DNA of 64,000 nt from Cherax quadricarinatus (lineage: Eukaryota > Arthropoda > Malacostraca > Decapoda > Parastacidae), in NCBI RefSeq assembly GCF_038502225.1, contig NC_091369.1, positions 17,724,224 to 17,788,223 on the forward strand, given 5' to 3'. Both the position numbers and the translations under genes were made by a program. Below are positions 52,854 to 64,000 of the stretch, one piece after another (the stretch's first letter is position 1; each line of letters opens with the position of its first letter). A model generated the notes under the pieces. The model was not told the origin of the DNA and made no database searches. It saw only the letters and a program-made list of their open reading frames with translations.

Positions 52854-55850
52854 CAGGTTGGCCATCACTAATCTGGCAATCAGTAATCCAGTTCTATAAG
52901 TAAACCGGCACTGATTTCAGCTAGCATAATTTCAATTTGGTGGTGCTACTTGCTGCATAAGTCATTCCAATTTTTTTTTTCTCCATTTATTGTTATAACT
53001 TGCTCACTTTTAGCCCTAGCCATGGTTCCATTGAATAAAAGAAATGTTTCTCATTTTGTAAAGCACATACACAGTACATTGTCCATAAAAAATAAGGTGG
53101 CTTTGAAGCCACTGTTGGTCACCATGAGCTCAGCTCACTCAGACAAGCTGTGACCAGTAAATTTGGGCCTACATATGAGAGAATAGGTAAGTGTGCACGA
53201 TATAAAAAAAAATCCTGCAGCACGCAGTGCGTAATGAGAAAAAACTATGAGTGTATGATGTAAAACAGCGACTTTTCAGTGTATTTTCATATGGTTTTTA
53301 TGGTTGTATTTGATAGAATGGAAGATATAGAAATAGGTATGATTTTAATTGGTTTCATGATGGAAAGTACTTTGAAATTAAGCTCAAAATAGCGGTAATG
53401 TTTGATTTTTGCTGATGTTCAAGAGTCTAATACGCAGTCATGAATGGTTGACATTATTTATACAGTTATTACAATAATGCAGTAGTCTGCATAACAGTAA
53501 ATCTTCTATTTTTTTTTTGTGAATAAACGTTCAAAATGGAAAGCAAGCGTAATGTAAGAGGGGCCTGGAGATGTGAGTAATGAACAGAGAAAATGTTATT
53601 TTAGTGCCAGGAATGTCTGCATTGTTTTTCTGGACCCTATTTTGAAATTGGCATCTCTTGAAATTTGTGTGAAATTGGCCAAATTTACAGATTTCAGACC
53701 ACTTTAGTTGAAATAGGTAAATGGGCAGTTTCTTGTACTCAAGCGACAGAATAGAAGAAATACCTATGAGTTTGGTCGATTGGAACAGTGGAATGGGCAA
53801 AAAATAGAATACACTTGGGTCAAGTGTATTTATTTATTTATTTATTTATAAATTTTAGCATACATACAGAGGTACAAAAAAATACAGGTAAGAGCAGCAT
53901 GCCAAAGCCACTTACATGCATAGCATTACGGGCTGGCTTAAAATTAACTTAAGATTAACTAAGCAATGATGAAATCAGTGATAAGACATTATTGTAAACA
54001 GATAACTATAAAATACAAATGAGTATTACAAAGACAGGTCATATGGTTGCATGCATTGCTGTTCATTAAGGTAGTGTATTTCAAAAAAAAAATAACAAAG
54101 TTAGGTTTAACATTTGTGTGATATAATTGTGAGTAACATTTAGGATATACAATTTATATGGTTCAGTTATTCAGTATTTATTTGGTTTTGAGTGAGTAAG
54201 TGAACTTTGAGAAGAGACTTGAATTTATAAACAGGTAGTGTTTCTTTTATATTTACAGGTAATGAATTCCAGATTTTAGGGCCTTTTATGTGCATTGAGT
54301 TTTTGCATAGCGTGAGATGGACACGAGGAACATCAAAGAGTGATCTGTGCCTTGTATTATGGTCATGTGTTCTGTTGAGGTTGGCAAGGAGATGTTTGAG
54401 GGGAGGGTTAATATCAGAGTTAAGTGTTCTATGTATGTAATAAGTGCAATAATAAGTATGGATGTTTTGTATGGTGAGTAGGTTGAGTGTTTTGAATATT
54501 GGTGGAGTGTGCTGCCTGTAGTGAGAATTTATCATCATTCTAACTGCAGCCTTTTGTTGGGTAATTAGTGGTCTGAGATGGTTAGTTGTTGTTGAGCCCC
54601 ATGCACAAATTCCATAGGTGAGATAGGGGTAAATAAGAGAGTGATAAAGGGCCAGGAGGGCTGACTGTGGAACATAGTACCGTATCTTCGATAGTATGCC
54701 TACAGTCTTGGAAATTTTCTTAGGTGGATTCCTAAGAATTTTCCCTCTGTTAGCTTTGTGATAGGTGATCCGTTTATCGTTATGTTAAGAGGTACATCTG
54801 TAGCTCTGCTACCAAACTGAATGAAGTAGGTTTTGTCAATGTTTAATGTAAGTTTGTTAGTCCTCATCCAGGTAGATATTTTCTGTAATTCGGTGTTTAC
54901 AGTATTGGCTAGCGTGACTGGGCTCGGGTGAGAGAAGACGTATGTGGTGTCATCTGCAAAAAGTGTGAGTTTGAGTAATTGCGAAGCATTTGGTAGATCA
55001 TTTATGTATAGGAGAAAGAGAAGAGGGCCAAGGACACTTCCCTGTGGGACACCAACTGTAATTGGTTGTGCTGAAGAGCTTGCCCCATTTGCGTACACAT
55101 ATTGTCTTCTGTTGCTGAGGTAAGACTTGAGGTAGTTGAGGGAGTGCCCTCTAATACCATAGTGTGACAATTTTACGTGGAGCAAGTCATGGTCAACTGT
55201 ATCAAAAGCTTTACGTAAGTCAATGAAGATCCCCAGTGGGACTTCTTTTTTCTCTATTGCAGTGTATATATGTTCTAGCATATGTATAATAGCATCATTA
55301 GTATTTTTATTAGGCCTGAATCCAAATTGGCAGGGGTTGAGAATGTTATGGGAGATGAGGTAGGAGTAGATTCGTTTATGAATTAATTTTTCGAAGATTT
55401 TTGAGAGAGGGTGTAAATTGGATATTGGCCTATAGTTATTCAACTCTGTTTGGTCTCCTCCTTTATGGATCGGGGTGGCCCTTGCTATTTTGAAAACTGT
55501 AGGGAAGGTGGAGGATTCAATGGATTTGTTAAAGAGTGTTGCAATGATTGGTGATAGTACTTGTGATGCTTTTTTGTATATAAAGGGTGGTAAGGTATTT
55601 AAATCTCCTGCCTTGTTTTTCAGTGCGTTGATAATAAGGGAGACTTCGTATGGGTTAGTCGGAGCTAGGAACAGTGTGTTCGGGTAGTTGCCAGTGAGGT
55701 AGTCATTTGGTGGGGTATCTGAGCTTGGGATATTATTGGCAAGGTTTTGGCCTATAGTGGAGAAGAAATCATTGAGTCTGTAAGCCGACAAAATCACTAA
55801 TCCGACACCCTACAGATCCTGATGATGCCTGATTAGTGATGATCAACCTG
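52854..55850. mobile_element. TIR element, CAGGTTG family, with LINE inside
   Basis: Ends CAGGTTGGCCATCACTAATC and, inverted, CAGGTTGATCATCACTAATC, flanked by TA. An ATG on the minus strand at about 53025 (GGAACCATGGCTAGGGC) matches the start at 38479. It also holds an inverted copy of the ~0.86-kb repeat (53270-53790) and a LINE at 53827-55790. Confidence 0.75.
53827..55790 (-). pseudogene. 5'-truncated Jockey/CR1-group LINE RT
   Basis: Minus strand 55790-54700: LNDFFSTIGQNLAN, NYRPISNLHPLSKIFEKLIH, FGFRPNKNTNDAI, FIDLRKAFDTVDHDLLH, GVPQGSVLGPLLFLLYINDL, LFADDTTYVF. After a frameshift near 54710 the C-terminal part runs in 54690-54167 (TIQNIHTYYC, IKGPKIWNSLP). The protein resembles ORF2 at 9620-12578, but the copy ends in (TTTA)n at 53826-53850 rather than (GAATTT)n. 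The 5' half, including the endonuclease, is missing. Confidence 0.85.
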
Positions 55851-57339
55851 TATATGGAAGATGATGTTTGCAGGTGATTGTGGTTGTGGTGTAGGCAGAT
55901 GATAGTTATTGAGTTGCCAGTCAGGGTTCTACCTGGAGGGTATTCCGGGGATCAACGCCCCTGCGGCCCAGTCCATGACGAAGCCTTTCCACAGATTTCT
56001 ATAACAAGTAGCAACTAAAGTGTAATGAATAGAAAATTTCTTTATTTTTGAGTTTTGACGAATTACAAAGCTGTAAAAATGGTTGGCTTTTTTTTAGGGG
56101 GGGAGGGAGTAATGAACATAACCCTATTTTTCACATATATTCTTCAGTTCGTTTTAGATTATTTGTTTTTTATTAGCTGCTGCTTTCAGGAATGTAACTA
56201 CCATCTTAATCAATAGTTAACTATACTGGAATTTATAAAAAAAAGAAATCATTGAAACTAAGGTCCCCACACACTTTTCCAAAATGAATAGTAGACCTCA
56301 TGTGTTGAATGTACATTTAAAATTTTATCTACTTTTACCATTGATGTACAATTGTAGACTGTAAGTACATTCTAAGTTTCTGTGTGTTTCTTGTGTTTAA
56401 ATTGTTTATTGCTGTAGAAAAATCTACAATCAGTAATTAATGTGCTAAAATGTGCATTTTTTATTTTATGGAATTTTATATAGAATGTGTACATTTGTTT
56501 AGTCACTGAAACTCATGATTCCCTTCAAAATGTACATATATAAATGTATATGTTGACTGTATATTTTTGGTTTCAGGTAGGGAATATTAACTTTGTAAGG
56601 TTGATTTTCAAATTCATTATAACCTCAAAATGCGAAACATAGTAACTCTAGTAATTTTTAGAGAGTGGAACAGTATGACTCGTATAGGTTCAGCACTCCC
56701 CCAGTGTATGTAATAATAAAAATGCTGACCATGTTGACTGTGGATGCTTTAAAGTAAGATTTGGCTAGAGTCATGCAGTCATTAGAAGATAGGCACACTT
56801 GGGTGTGTTTGACAATCTAGTCAGTTAATTGTTTTTTTTAACACATCTGTTACCTGTACTGTCATTCTGACAATCTGGCTTTCACTGTTATCTTTGCAGT
56901 GAAGACCAGGGGTCTGCTGGCTGGGCACTCATGTTTTCATGTGCTTTTCCATACATTGATGCTTCCTACCCTCCTAGCTGGGATGTGGATCTTTCTGTTT
57001 TTCTTCTTCCCTTCTGTAGAAGCATCTAAGAATCTAGCACTAGGAAGGACCTTGACTCATTTTCCTGAGCATCATTTAAATTTACAGTGGTTGAAGCACT
57101 TAATACATCTTGTTATTCATTCCAAATATCCCTTCAACTCCAGTGTTTTCTTTACAACTGTGTCATCTTCTTATCTCTGTTGCAAGTATGAAAAAATAAA
57201 TACTTGGTGCTGACTTTGACCTGTGTAAACTTCAATTTGGCCATTTTATTAAATAAATCATTACCATATAACAAATAGGGAGTGCTTCTTGTGATCAACT
57301 TTAAACCCTAACTTCTGATGTATTTGAATTGGAAGTATA
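55851..57339. other. AT-rich non-coding stretch
   Basis: No gene or repeat family is recognised. A phrase at 55930-55980 (GGTATTCCGGGGATCAACGC) resembles a GC-richer relic, without coding evidence. Confidence 0.5.
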
Positions 57340-57641
57340 CAATAGAACCCCCATATCCCCATATTCAGTTATCCCCATATTCAGTTATCCACTGTTTACT
57401 GTGGCCCAAAAATAACCCTTTATTTTACTCAATAATGGCCCCAAAGCACAAAACTAGTGATGCTGGCAGTTCTTCAAGGCCTAAGAGAAACCATGAAATG
57501 CTTCCCTAATCTATTGATTAGACTTTATCATAGGTATGTATACAAACAAAAAATGACTTATGTGAAAGGTTCGCCACTATTCACAGTGGTATCTATGGTA
57601 GGTCTTGGAACGTATCCCCAGCAGACACGGGGGTCCTACTG
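57340..57641 (+). mobile_element. Tigger-type MITE, 302 bp
   Basis: Ends CAATAGAACCCCCATATCCC and, inverted, CAGTAGGACCCCCGTGTCTG, with TA at 57338-57339 and 57642-57643. At about 57435 an ATG opens MAPKHKTSDAGSSSRPKRN, matching the start of Tigger1-type transposases, then stops: an internal-deletion derivative. Confidence 0.85.
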
Positions 57642-57643
57642 TA

Positions 57644-57964
57644 TTTTTTATTGATTTTGGGCAGTGTGTGTGTCAGTGTTTTAAACCAGTTGTATCAAAT
57701 TGAATTTTCTTATTAAATAAATAGTAAAAACTTTCTTCTTACATTGTACAGAATTTGAAATAAGTCTATTATTGAGGAAATAAAAACTGAAAATTAACAA
57801 AAATTTTCATTTTTAGGGAATTTTCAAATTTAATGAAGACTTGATTTTTGGAATCTTTCTTAGAAGCATTTTTATTTTCTTAATTTATGATTTTTGTTTA
57901 TGGCCCATGAATGCTCTATTTGATTGGCTTCATATTTTCATTTCTGATGCATTGTGTCTAGGAC
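57644..57964. other. AT-rich stretch before the tandem array
   Basis: Nothing recognisable. It leads directly into the 70-base array. Confidence 0.5.
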
Positions 57965-58519
57965 AAGGTTCACAGGACTACTTGTATGTGTGGAGGCCCT
58001 GTGGACAATGTTACATAGTCTTTGTATCTACTGCAAGGTTCACAGGACTACTTGTATGTGTGGAGGCCCTGTGGACAATGTTACATAGGCTTTGTATCTA
58101 TTGCAAGATTCACAGGACTACTTGTATGTGTGGAGGCCCTGTGGACAATGTTACATAGGCTTTGTATCTACTGCAAGATTCACAAGACTACTTGTATGTG
58201 TGGAGGCCCTGTGGACAATGTTACATAGGCTTTGTATCTACTGCAAGATTCACAAGACTACTTGTATGTGTGGAGGCCCTGTGGACAATGTTACATAGTC
58301 TTTGTATCTACTGCAAGATTCACAGGACTACTTGTATGTGTGGAGGCCCTGTGGACAATATTACATAGTCTTTGTATCTACTGCAAGATTCACAAGACTA
58401 CTTGTATGTGTGGAGGCCCTGTGGACAATGTTACATAGGCTTTGTATCTACTGCAAGATTCACAAGACTACTTGTATGTGTGGAGGCCCTGTGGACAATG
58501 TTACATAGTCTTTGTATCT
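57965..58519. repeat. 70-bp tandem array, eight units, cut by gap
   Basis: Units begin TTCACAGGACTACTTGTATG at 57969 and every 70 bases to 58459, with only a few substitutions (AGG/AAG, GTC/GGC). The eighth unit runs into the N gap, so the true array length is unknown. Shifted overlapping frames of 68 codons are an artefact of a 70-base period. Confidence 0.97.
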
Positions 58520-58619
58520 NNNNNNNNNNNNNNNNNNNNNNNNNNNNNNNNNNNNNNNNNNNNNNNNNNNNNNNNNNNNNNNNNNNNNNNNNNNNNNNNN
58601 NNNNNNNNNNNNNNNNNNN
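58520..58619. other. assembly gap, 100 N
   Basis: Exactly 100 N, the usual placeholder for a gap of unknown size, placed where the 70-base array collapses. Confidence 0.97.
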
Positions 58620-58629
58620 ATCTCACTCA

Positions 58630-58840
58630 ATAAAAGTTACACCATGAACACCAAAATTTATGCCATGAACACTAAAAATAAAAACACGAATATCGAAAAT
58701 TACATCACGAACACCAAAAATTACATCTCGACGACCAAAAATTACAACGTGATCTTAAAAAATTATATTGCAATCACCAAACATTATTTCACGAACTCCA
58801 GAAATTACATCACAAATGCAAGAAATTACATTTTGTTTAT
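58630..58840 (+). repeat. degenerate 21-bp repeat, open reading
   Basis: A unit like AAAAATTACATCACGAACACC recurs about nine times with drift, and the frame stays open, giving KNYITNT, KNYISTT, KNYNVIL, KNYIAIT-type heptads. It is probably a minisatellite; translation is unproven. Confidence 0.6.
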
Positions 58841-59609
58841 CTATCCTAGCAGGCTCTTTGGGCAGATGCTGGTCTATTCCAAGCAGTTTGTGAAAATTTA
58901 CCACTGTCTAGAAAATCTCCCAACTCCTGCTCCAAAACTCTTACTACTAGGAGATTTCAACATGTGACACCTAATATGGAGGAGTATAACAATGTTTAAG
59001 CGGAGATCACCCCAGGAGGCAACTCGGATGAAAATTCACACACACACACGAAGTATTAAATCTCTGAGCCAAGTTCACCTTAAACTATCAAATAGTAGAG
59101 CCTACAAGACTAGAAAATACGCTGGATCTCATTTTCACTAACAACGACGATCTGATACGTAATATAACCGTATCAAAGACAATACACTCAGATCACAACA
59201 TAATGGAGGTACAGACATGTATGAACAGGCCTCCAGACTAGCAAAATGTGAGCAGTCATGAAGGTCTCTTCACGAAATTAAATTTCAATAACAAAAACAT
59301 ACAATGGGATCACGTAAATCATGTCCTAAATGAAACAACCTGGGAAGAAATCCTAAACCATACGGATCCGAACATTTGCCTTGAAAAAAATGAATTATGT
59401 GGTTCTTGAGATCTGCTCAAGACACATTCCATTAAGAAAAAGAAGGAGAAATGTAAACTAGAAAGAGAGAAACGTTCTCTATGCAGACGAAGGCAAAGAG
59501 TCATAGAGCTGCCTAGTGGGGCCAATGTATCTAAAATATGAAAGGAGGCACTAGTCAATGAAATTGCAAATATCGAACTTAAACTGAAGGATTCTTACAG
59601 GAGATGTGA

Positions 59610-59821
59610 AGGCTTACTCAGCCCTGTAACAACTTCAGACAGTATTACCAAGGTTGGCTCCTCATCAGGAAAATTAATGAATAGAAAAAGAACAAAAACT
59701 GACAAACATAAACACTTTATTATTTAGAAAATATAAAATATAAAACACTTAAATATGAAATATTAATCCTACCTTAAAGAAAATGAAAAATGAAAAATAT
59801 AAATGATATCTGAATTCAACG

Positions 59822-59913
<92 letters not shown>

Positions 59914-60681
59914 TTGGGTGTCTGGTGTTGGTGACACTGCGTGTTGTTGAAATCGTAGCCATTGCCGATGATGGGGGGGGGGTTGCAGGTGTTGATGACA
60001 ACCCACCGGCTCATTCTTCACAGATTTTCTAGCCGTCAATAATCCGTCCAGATGACAGGAAAGCAGGTTTTTTCCACTGCAATGATGAGGGGTTATGTCA
60101 TGCTACTTGCATATACAAACAGGTAAGTGGTTCAGAAATTGGGACGCCTCAGAACGTTAGTCCGTCTCCTTCAATTTGTTTAGCAGGTGACCCTCTCTGT
60201 CCTTTCAAGCTGTAAAGAGAGACAGATTACCCACTGCTTAAGAAATCACTCTCCATGATAAGTACAATACCTAAAAGATGTGGTGATTATTAAAAAATTT
60301 TAACCTATCAAGACTGAAAGGACTAAGTTAATTATTGGTCAAAAGTGAAGCTTTCAACCAATAAGTCCACTAAAATATGATCAGGCGTGTACTTACAGTA
60401 GTGTTGGGAGCTGTGAGTCGAGTGATTTACTGTTTGACCGGAGCCCCACACGTCACCTTTCGGGGGGGGGGAGAAGGGAGGGGAAGGGATAGCGGGAGCT
60501 AGACTGACCCTACCTTAATTTAACAAGCAGCCGGCAATCAAACTATCACTTTCGAGGAGGGGGAAAAAAGGGGGGGGGGGAACAGTGGGAGCTTGACTTA
60601 CCCTACCTTAACAAGTAGCCGGCAATGAAACTATTGTTACCATATACTCCCTCGCTACTCCTATCTATTGAACTTTTCCCT
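59610..60681. mobile_element. unclassified insertion in the LINE, about 1.07 kb
   Basis: The LINE reads ...KDSYRR at 59607 and resumes ...RRHESKEELETIKE at 60685; ACAGGAGATGTGAA and ACAGGAGACATGAA flank the insert as an imperfect target duplication. Inside are a (TA)n run, G-rich tracts and a ~100-base local duplication (GGCAATCAAACTATCACTTT and GGCAATGAAACTATTG). No protein is recognised. Confidence 0.5.
59825..59909. repeat. (TA)n microsatellite
   Basis: About 85 bases of pure TA within the insertion described at 59610-60681. Confidence 0.95.
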
Positions 60682-61704
60682 CACAGGAGACATGAATCAA
60701 AAGAAGAACTAGAAACCATAAAGGAAACTGAAAAAAAATTACTTCTATTATGCTAAATCTAAGGGAAAAACAACATCCAGTACTGGACCCCTGCTTAGGC
60801 GGGATGGGACAAACACAGATGATAGCCAAGAAATGAGTGAGATACTAAAGTCCCAGTATGACTCAGTGTTCAGCGAGCCGCTGCCCAGACTTTGGGTTGA
60901 CAATCCAAATGAATTCTTTATGAACGAGACCCAAAATTTGGTCATTTCAAAAATCTTGGATATTATTCTAATTCCACAAGATTTTGAAGAGGCAATAAAT
61001 GACATGCCCATGCATTCTGCCCCAGGCCCAGACTCATGGAACTCTGTGTTCATCAAGAATTGCAAGAAGCTCCTATCACGTGCCTTCAGCATTTTATGTT
61101 GAGGGAGCATGGACACAGGGGTCATCCCACACACACTAAAAACAACAGACAGCCCCACTCCACAAAGGTGGCAGTAAAGCAATTGCAAAGAACTACAGGC
61201 CGATAGCACTAACATCCCATATCATAAAAATCTTTGAGAGGGCTATAAGAAGCAAGATAGCCTAGATACCCATCAGTTACACAACCCAGGGCAACACGGG
61301 TTTAGAGCAAGTCGCTTCTGCCTGTCCCAGCCACTGGACCACTATGACAAGGTCCTGGATGCTGTGTAGAGGATAAACAAAATACAGATGTAGTATACAC
61401 AGATTTTGCAAAAGCTTTAAACAAGTGTGACCATGGTGTAATAGCACACAAAATGCGTGATAAAGGAATAACAGGAAAAGTTGGTAGACGGATCTATAAC
61501 TTCCTGACAAATAGAATACAAAGAGTAACAGTAAACAGAATAAAGCTCCAGGCAGCCACGGTAAAAAGCTCTGTTCCACAAGTCACAGTACTCGCTCCCA
61601 TTCTATTCCTCATCCTCATTTCTGACATAGAGATGTAAGCCATAACTCCGTGTCTTCCTTTGCGGATGATATCCGGATTACCATGATGGCAGTGACCTCC
61701 ATCG

Positions 61705-64000
61705 AAGACACAGTTAAGATTACTTGCAAGTGCAGGTAATATAGATATTGTGATTATCAAATGGTATACAATACCGACAGGTTGGTAGATAAGACACATG
61801 GGCAACATTTAGGCAACTTTATTCCGAAACGTTTTGCCTACACAGAAGGCTTCTTCAGTCGAGTACAGAAAGTAGGCAGGAGCAGTAGAGATGTGAAGAC
61901 GATGTAATCAGTCCATCACCCTTGAAGTCGTAGATTTGAGGTTGTCAGTCCCTCAGCCTGGAGAAGTTCTGTTCCAAAGTCTGGAACTAACTGAAGAACA
62001 AGCGATAGTGTTGAGACTTAAATACTGTCGGAAGGAGAGGTGCAGAGTAGTAGTAGTGAGAGTGTAGCCACTGGGAGTTAGTTCCAGACTTTGGAGCAGA
62101 ACTTCTCCAGGCTGAGGAACTGACAACCTCAAATCTACGACTTCAAGGGTGATGGACTGATTACATCGTCTTCATATCTCTACTGCTCCTGCCTACTTTC
62201 TGTACTCGACTGAAGAAGCCTACTGTGTAGGCGAAACGTTTCGGAATAAAACTTCCTAAATGTTGCCTATGTGTCTTATCTACCAATATAGATATTATTG
62301 CTATGACAGAGACCTGATTCAACTTGAAGGATAGAGAAATGCCTTGTGAATGCAGCATTCAGGGTTATAAACTATTTCACACTGATAGAGTCACCGGGAA
62401 GGGTGGTCGAGTGGTGATGTATGTCAGAGATAATTTAAAGACACAGAATCTGTTTGGCTACAGTTTCTTGAGGGGTATGAAAAATTAATTTTGGGAGTGA
62501 TTTATAGGCTCTCAAACCTTGAGAGGGAGTACAGTAAGCTACTATGGGACGAAATTCATAAGGCATCACTATATGAAAATGTTGTGATAATGGGAGATTG
62601 GAACAATTTCACAGGAAATCTTTAGTCTAGTGACTTTCTTGATACGGTTTGGGATTGATCTTTAAAACAGTTTGTGACAGAACCAACTAGAGGAGACAAT
62701 CTACTTGACTTGGTTCTTCCCAACAAAGACTCACTAATTAATAATCTTTAGGTTAGTGATGACCATGGGGAAAGTGATCACAAATTACTTAGTTTCAATA
62801 TATTATGGAATTACCCAGTAAACTGCAATCAAGTCTCTGTCCCAGACTTCCGCATGGCCGATTTCATGGGACTAAAAAATTACCTGAATGGGCTATATTG
62901 GGATGATCTCGCTTTGGGTCAGGTAGCTGGTGGAGGTTGCCAATATGACATGTTTCAGAGCATAGTTCTAGCTGCTCGGACAACGTTTGTTCCGAGTAGG
63001 GAAATTAGATTTAACAAAAATGATCCCAAATGGATGAATAGATTAAAACATCTCATTGATCAAAAGAGAAGCATATATAGGCGTATCAAAAGAAGGGATG
63101 AGCCATTAAGAAATAATATATTTAATTAAAGAGAGAAATAAAAAAGAGGAATAAGAAAAGCAAAAAAAGATAATGAGGCTAAAGGTCCCAAGAGATTCGA
63201 AGACTAACCCAAAAGGGTTCTTTCAGGTACACAGAAGTAAGATTAGGGACAAGATAGGCCCACTTAAGAGTAACTCAGGTCAGATCACTGAAAGTGATAA
63301 GGATATGTGTGAAATTTTCAATACTCACTTCCTCTCAGTTTTTACTCATGAAGACACTAGCGAAATTTCAGAAATAATAAATTATGTAGATCTGGACGAT
63401 AATAAACTATGTACGATTGCGGTAACTAGTGACATGGTCCTCAGGCAAATAGAGAAATTAAAACCTATCAAATCCCCAGACCCTGATGAATTATTTGCAA
63501 GGGTTTTAAAGGAATGTAAAGAGAAACTTAGCATACCTTTGGCTAATCTTTTCAGCATGTCGCAACAAACTGGCATAGTGCCTGATAAGTGGAAAATGGC
63601 AAATGTAATACCTATTTACAAGGCAGGTGACATGTCATTAGCTTTGAACTATAGATCAATAAGCCTTACCTCCATAGTGGGAAAATTTATGGAATCAATA
63701 ATTGCCGAGGCAAATCATAGCCATCTCGAAAGGCATAAATTGATAAATGAATCTCAACACGGTTTTACTAAGGGGCGTTCCGTTCTTACGAATTTACTAA
63801 CATTTGTCGCTAAGGTGTTTGAGGAGGTAGATCATGGTATTGAATATGATATTGTGTATATGGACTTCAGTAAGGCTTTCGATAGAGTTCCACATCAGAG
63901 GCACACGGAATAGGAGGAGAAATTTTTTCCTGGGTAGAGGCATGGCTGACAAATAGGCAGCAGAAAGTTTGCATAAAGGGGGAGAAATCAGAATGGGGGC
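61705..64000 (+). pseudogene. CR1-like LINE, truncated by window end
   Basis: Endonuclease starts QLRLLASAGNIDI at about 61712, is cut by a palindromic element, and resumes IDIIAMTET (62290), KGGRVVMYVRDN, GVIYRLSN, VVIMGDWN (a changed GDFN), and DHGESDHKLL (about 62760). The linker has MADFMGLKNYLN and RSIYRRIKRRDEP (62854-63129). The RT at 63173-63913 has TNPKGFFQVHRSKIRD, IGPLKSNSG, QHGFTKGRSVLTNLLTF and YMDFSKAFDRVPHQ, then a small deletion; WVEAWLTNRQQKVCI-like sequence runs to the edge. Confidence 0.85.
61750..62284. mobile_element. palindromic Penelope-related element 3
   Basis: Arms 61787-61990 and 62077-62282 are near-perfect inverted repeats of about 205 bases. Flanked by AATATAGATATT at 61738-61749 and 62285-62296. 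Arms contain CTGAAGAAGCCTACTGTG then TAGGCGAAACGTTTCG, like element 1, and the left outer edge has GGTATACAATACC. It interrupts the endonuclease of the CR1-like LINE. Confidence 0.9.

Larger units (their letters stand above)
58845..61700 (+). pseudogene. degenerate LINE, endonuclease and RT
   Basis: Endonuclease traces LPTPAPKLLLLGDFNM (about 58920-58965) and SDHNIMEVQ (about 59190). After an insertion at 59610-60681, the RT continues: TGPLLRRDGTNTDDS, MSEILKSQYDSVFSEPLPRL, MHSAPGPDSWNSVFIKNC (60833-61100), then KGITGKVGRRIYNFLTNRIQ, and a SFADDIRI-like box near 61660. Stops are frequent. The family looks CR1/Jockey-like, but the clade is not certain. Confidence 0.7.

Noticed and set aside
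57965..58519. A CRISPR-like array
   Set aside because: Units are contiguous with no unique spacers, and the genome is eukaryotic.
57841..58967. Series of 68-codon frames in the 70-bp array
   Set aside because: A 70-base period shifts frame every unit; the series is an artefact.

Overview
This window looks like nuclear DNA of an arthropod, most probably a decapod crustacean. That is inferred from the mix of LINE, Penelope-like, Tigger/pogo and piggyBac-like families and from long AT-rich non-coding stretches; no marker gene proves the species. There is no operon-like layout, no rRNA or tRNA gene and no CRISPR array. The only plausible host gene is an 11-finger C2H2 zinc-finger protein at 1663-2736. 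Almost everything else is transposable elements, often inserted into each other.

Layout. 1-3056: AT-rich flank with the zinc-finger gene. 3057-6071 (-): an R2-like retrotransposon ORF of 979 codons whose last ~66 residues come from the 3' end of an unrelated RTE-type LINE. 7037-16330 (-): that RTE-type LINE, cut in two by a nearly complete Jockey/CR1-group LINE (about 9229-15400). 16400-20550: Tigger termini, a Tigger transposase fragment, a deletion-derivative Tigger (17539-18359), and minisatellites. 20567-28313 (+): a full-length I-clade LINE with a 14-bp target-site duplication, itself hit by one 203-bp MITE and two palindromic elements. 28398-40770: a minus-strand CR1-like LINE opened at a TTAA by a 9.6-kb piggyBac-like insertion. 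Inside that lies a Tigger element, inside that a TIR element, inside that a tRNA-derived SINE, and inside that a MITE (six levels). A nearly complete Tigger transposon (34261-36596) sits in the same stack. 40772-51900 (-): a Penelope-like element split by a CR1-like LINE, which is split again by a second I-clade LINE (42848-49327) and a 1.44-kb TIR element (49771-51210). 52854-55850: a TIR element carrying a LINE insertion. 57340-57641: a Tigger MITE. 57965-58519: a 70-bp satellite-like array running into a 100-N gap. 58845-64000: degenerate LINE fragments, another palindromic element, and a CR1-like LINE leaving the window.

How the parts relate. The LINEs and the Penelope-like element are copy-and-paste elements; the Tigger and piggyBac-like elements are cut-and-paste and mark their sites with TA or TTAA. 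Because the window holds paralogous copies of several host repeats, uninterrupted (empty) sites can be read for several insertions, so element ends and target duplications are directly visible. The most notable structures are the R2-like/RTE chimera, the palindromic elements with 12-13-bp target duplications and a hammerhead-like terminal motif, a short SINE-like element joining an RTE 5' leader to an RTE 3' tail, and the six-level nest. Nearly all element ORFs carry stops or frameshifts. The R2-like ORF is open throughout, and the 9229-15400 LINE needs only one base in an A-run to restore ORF2.
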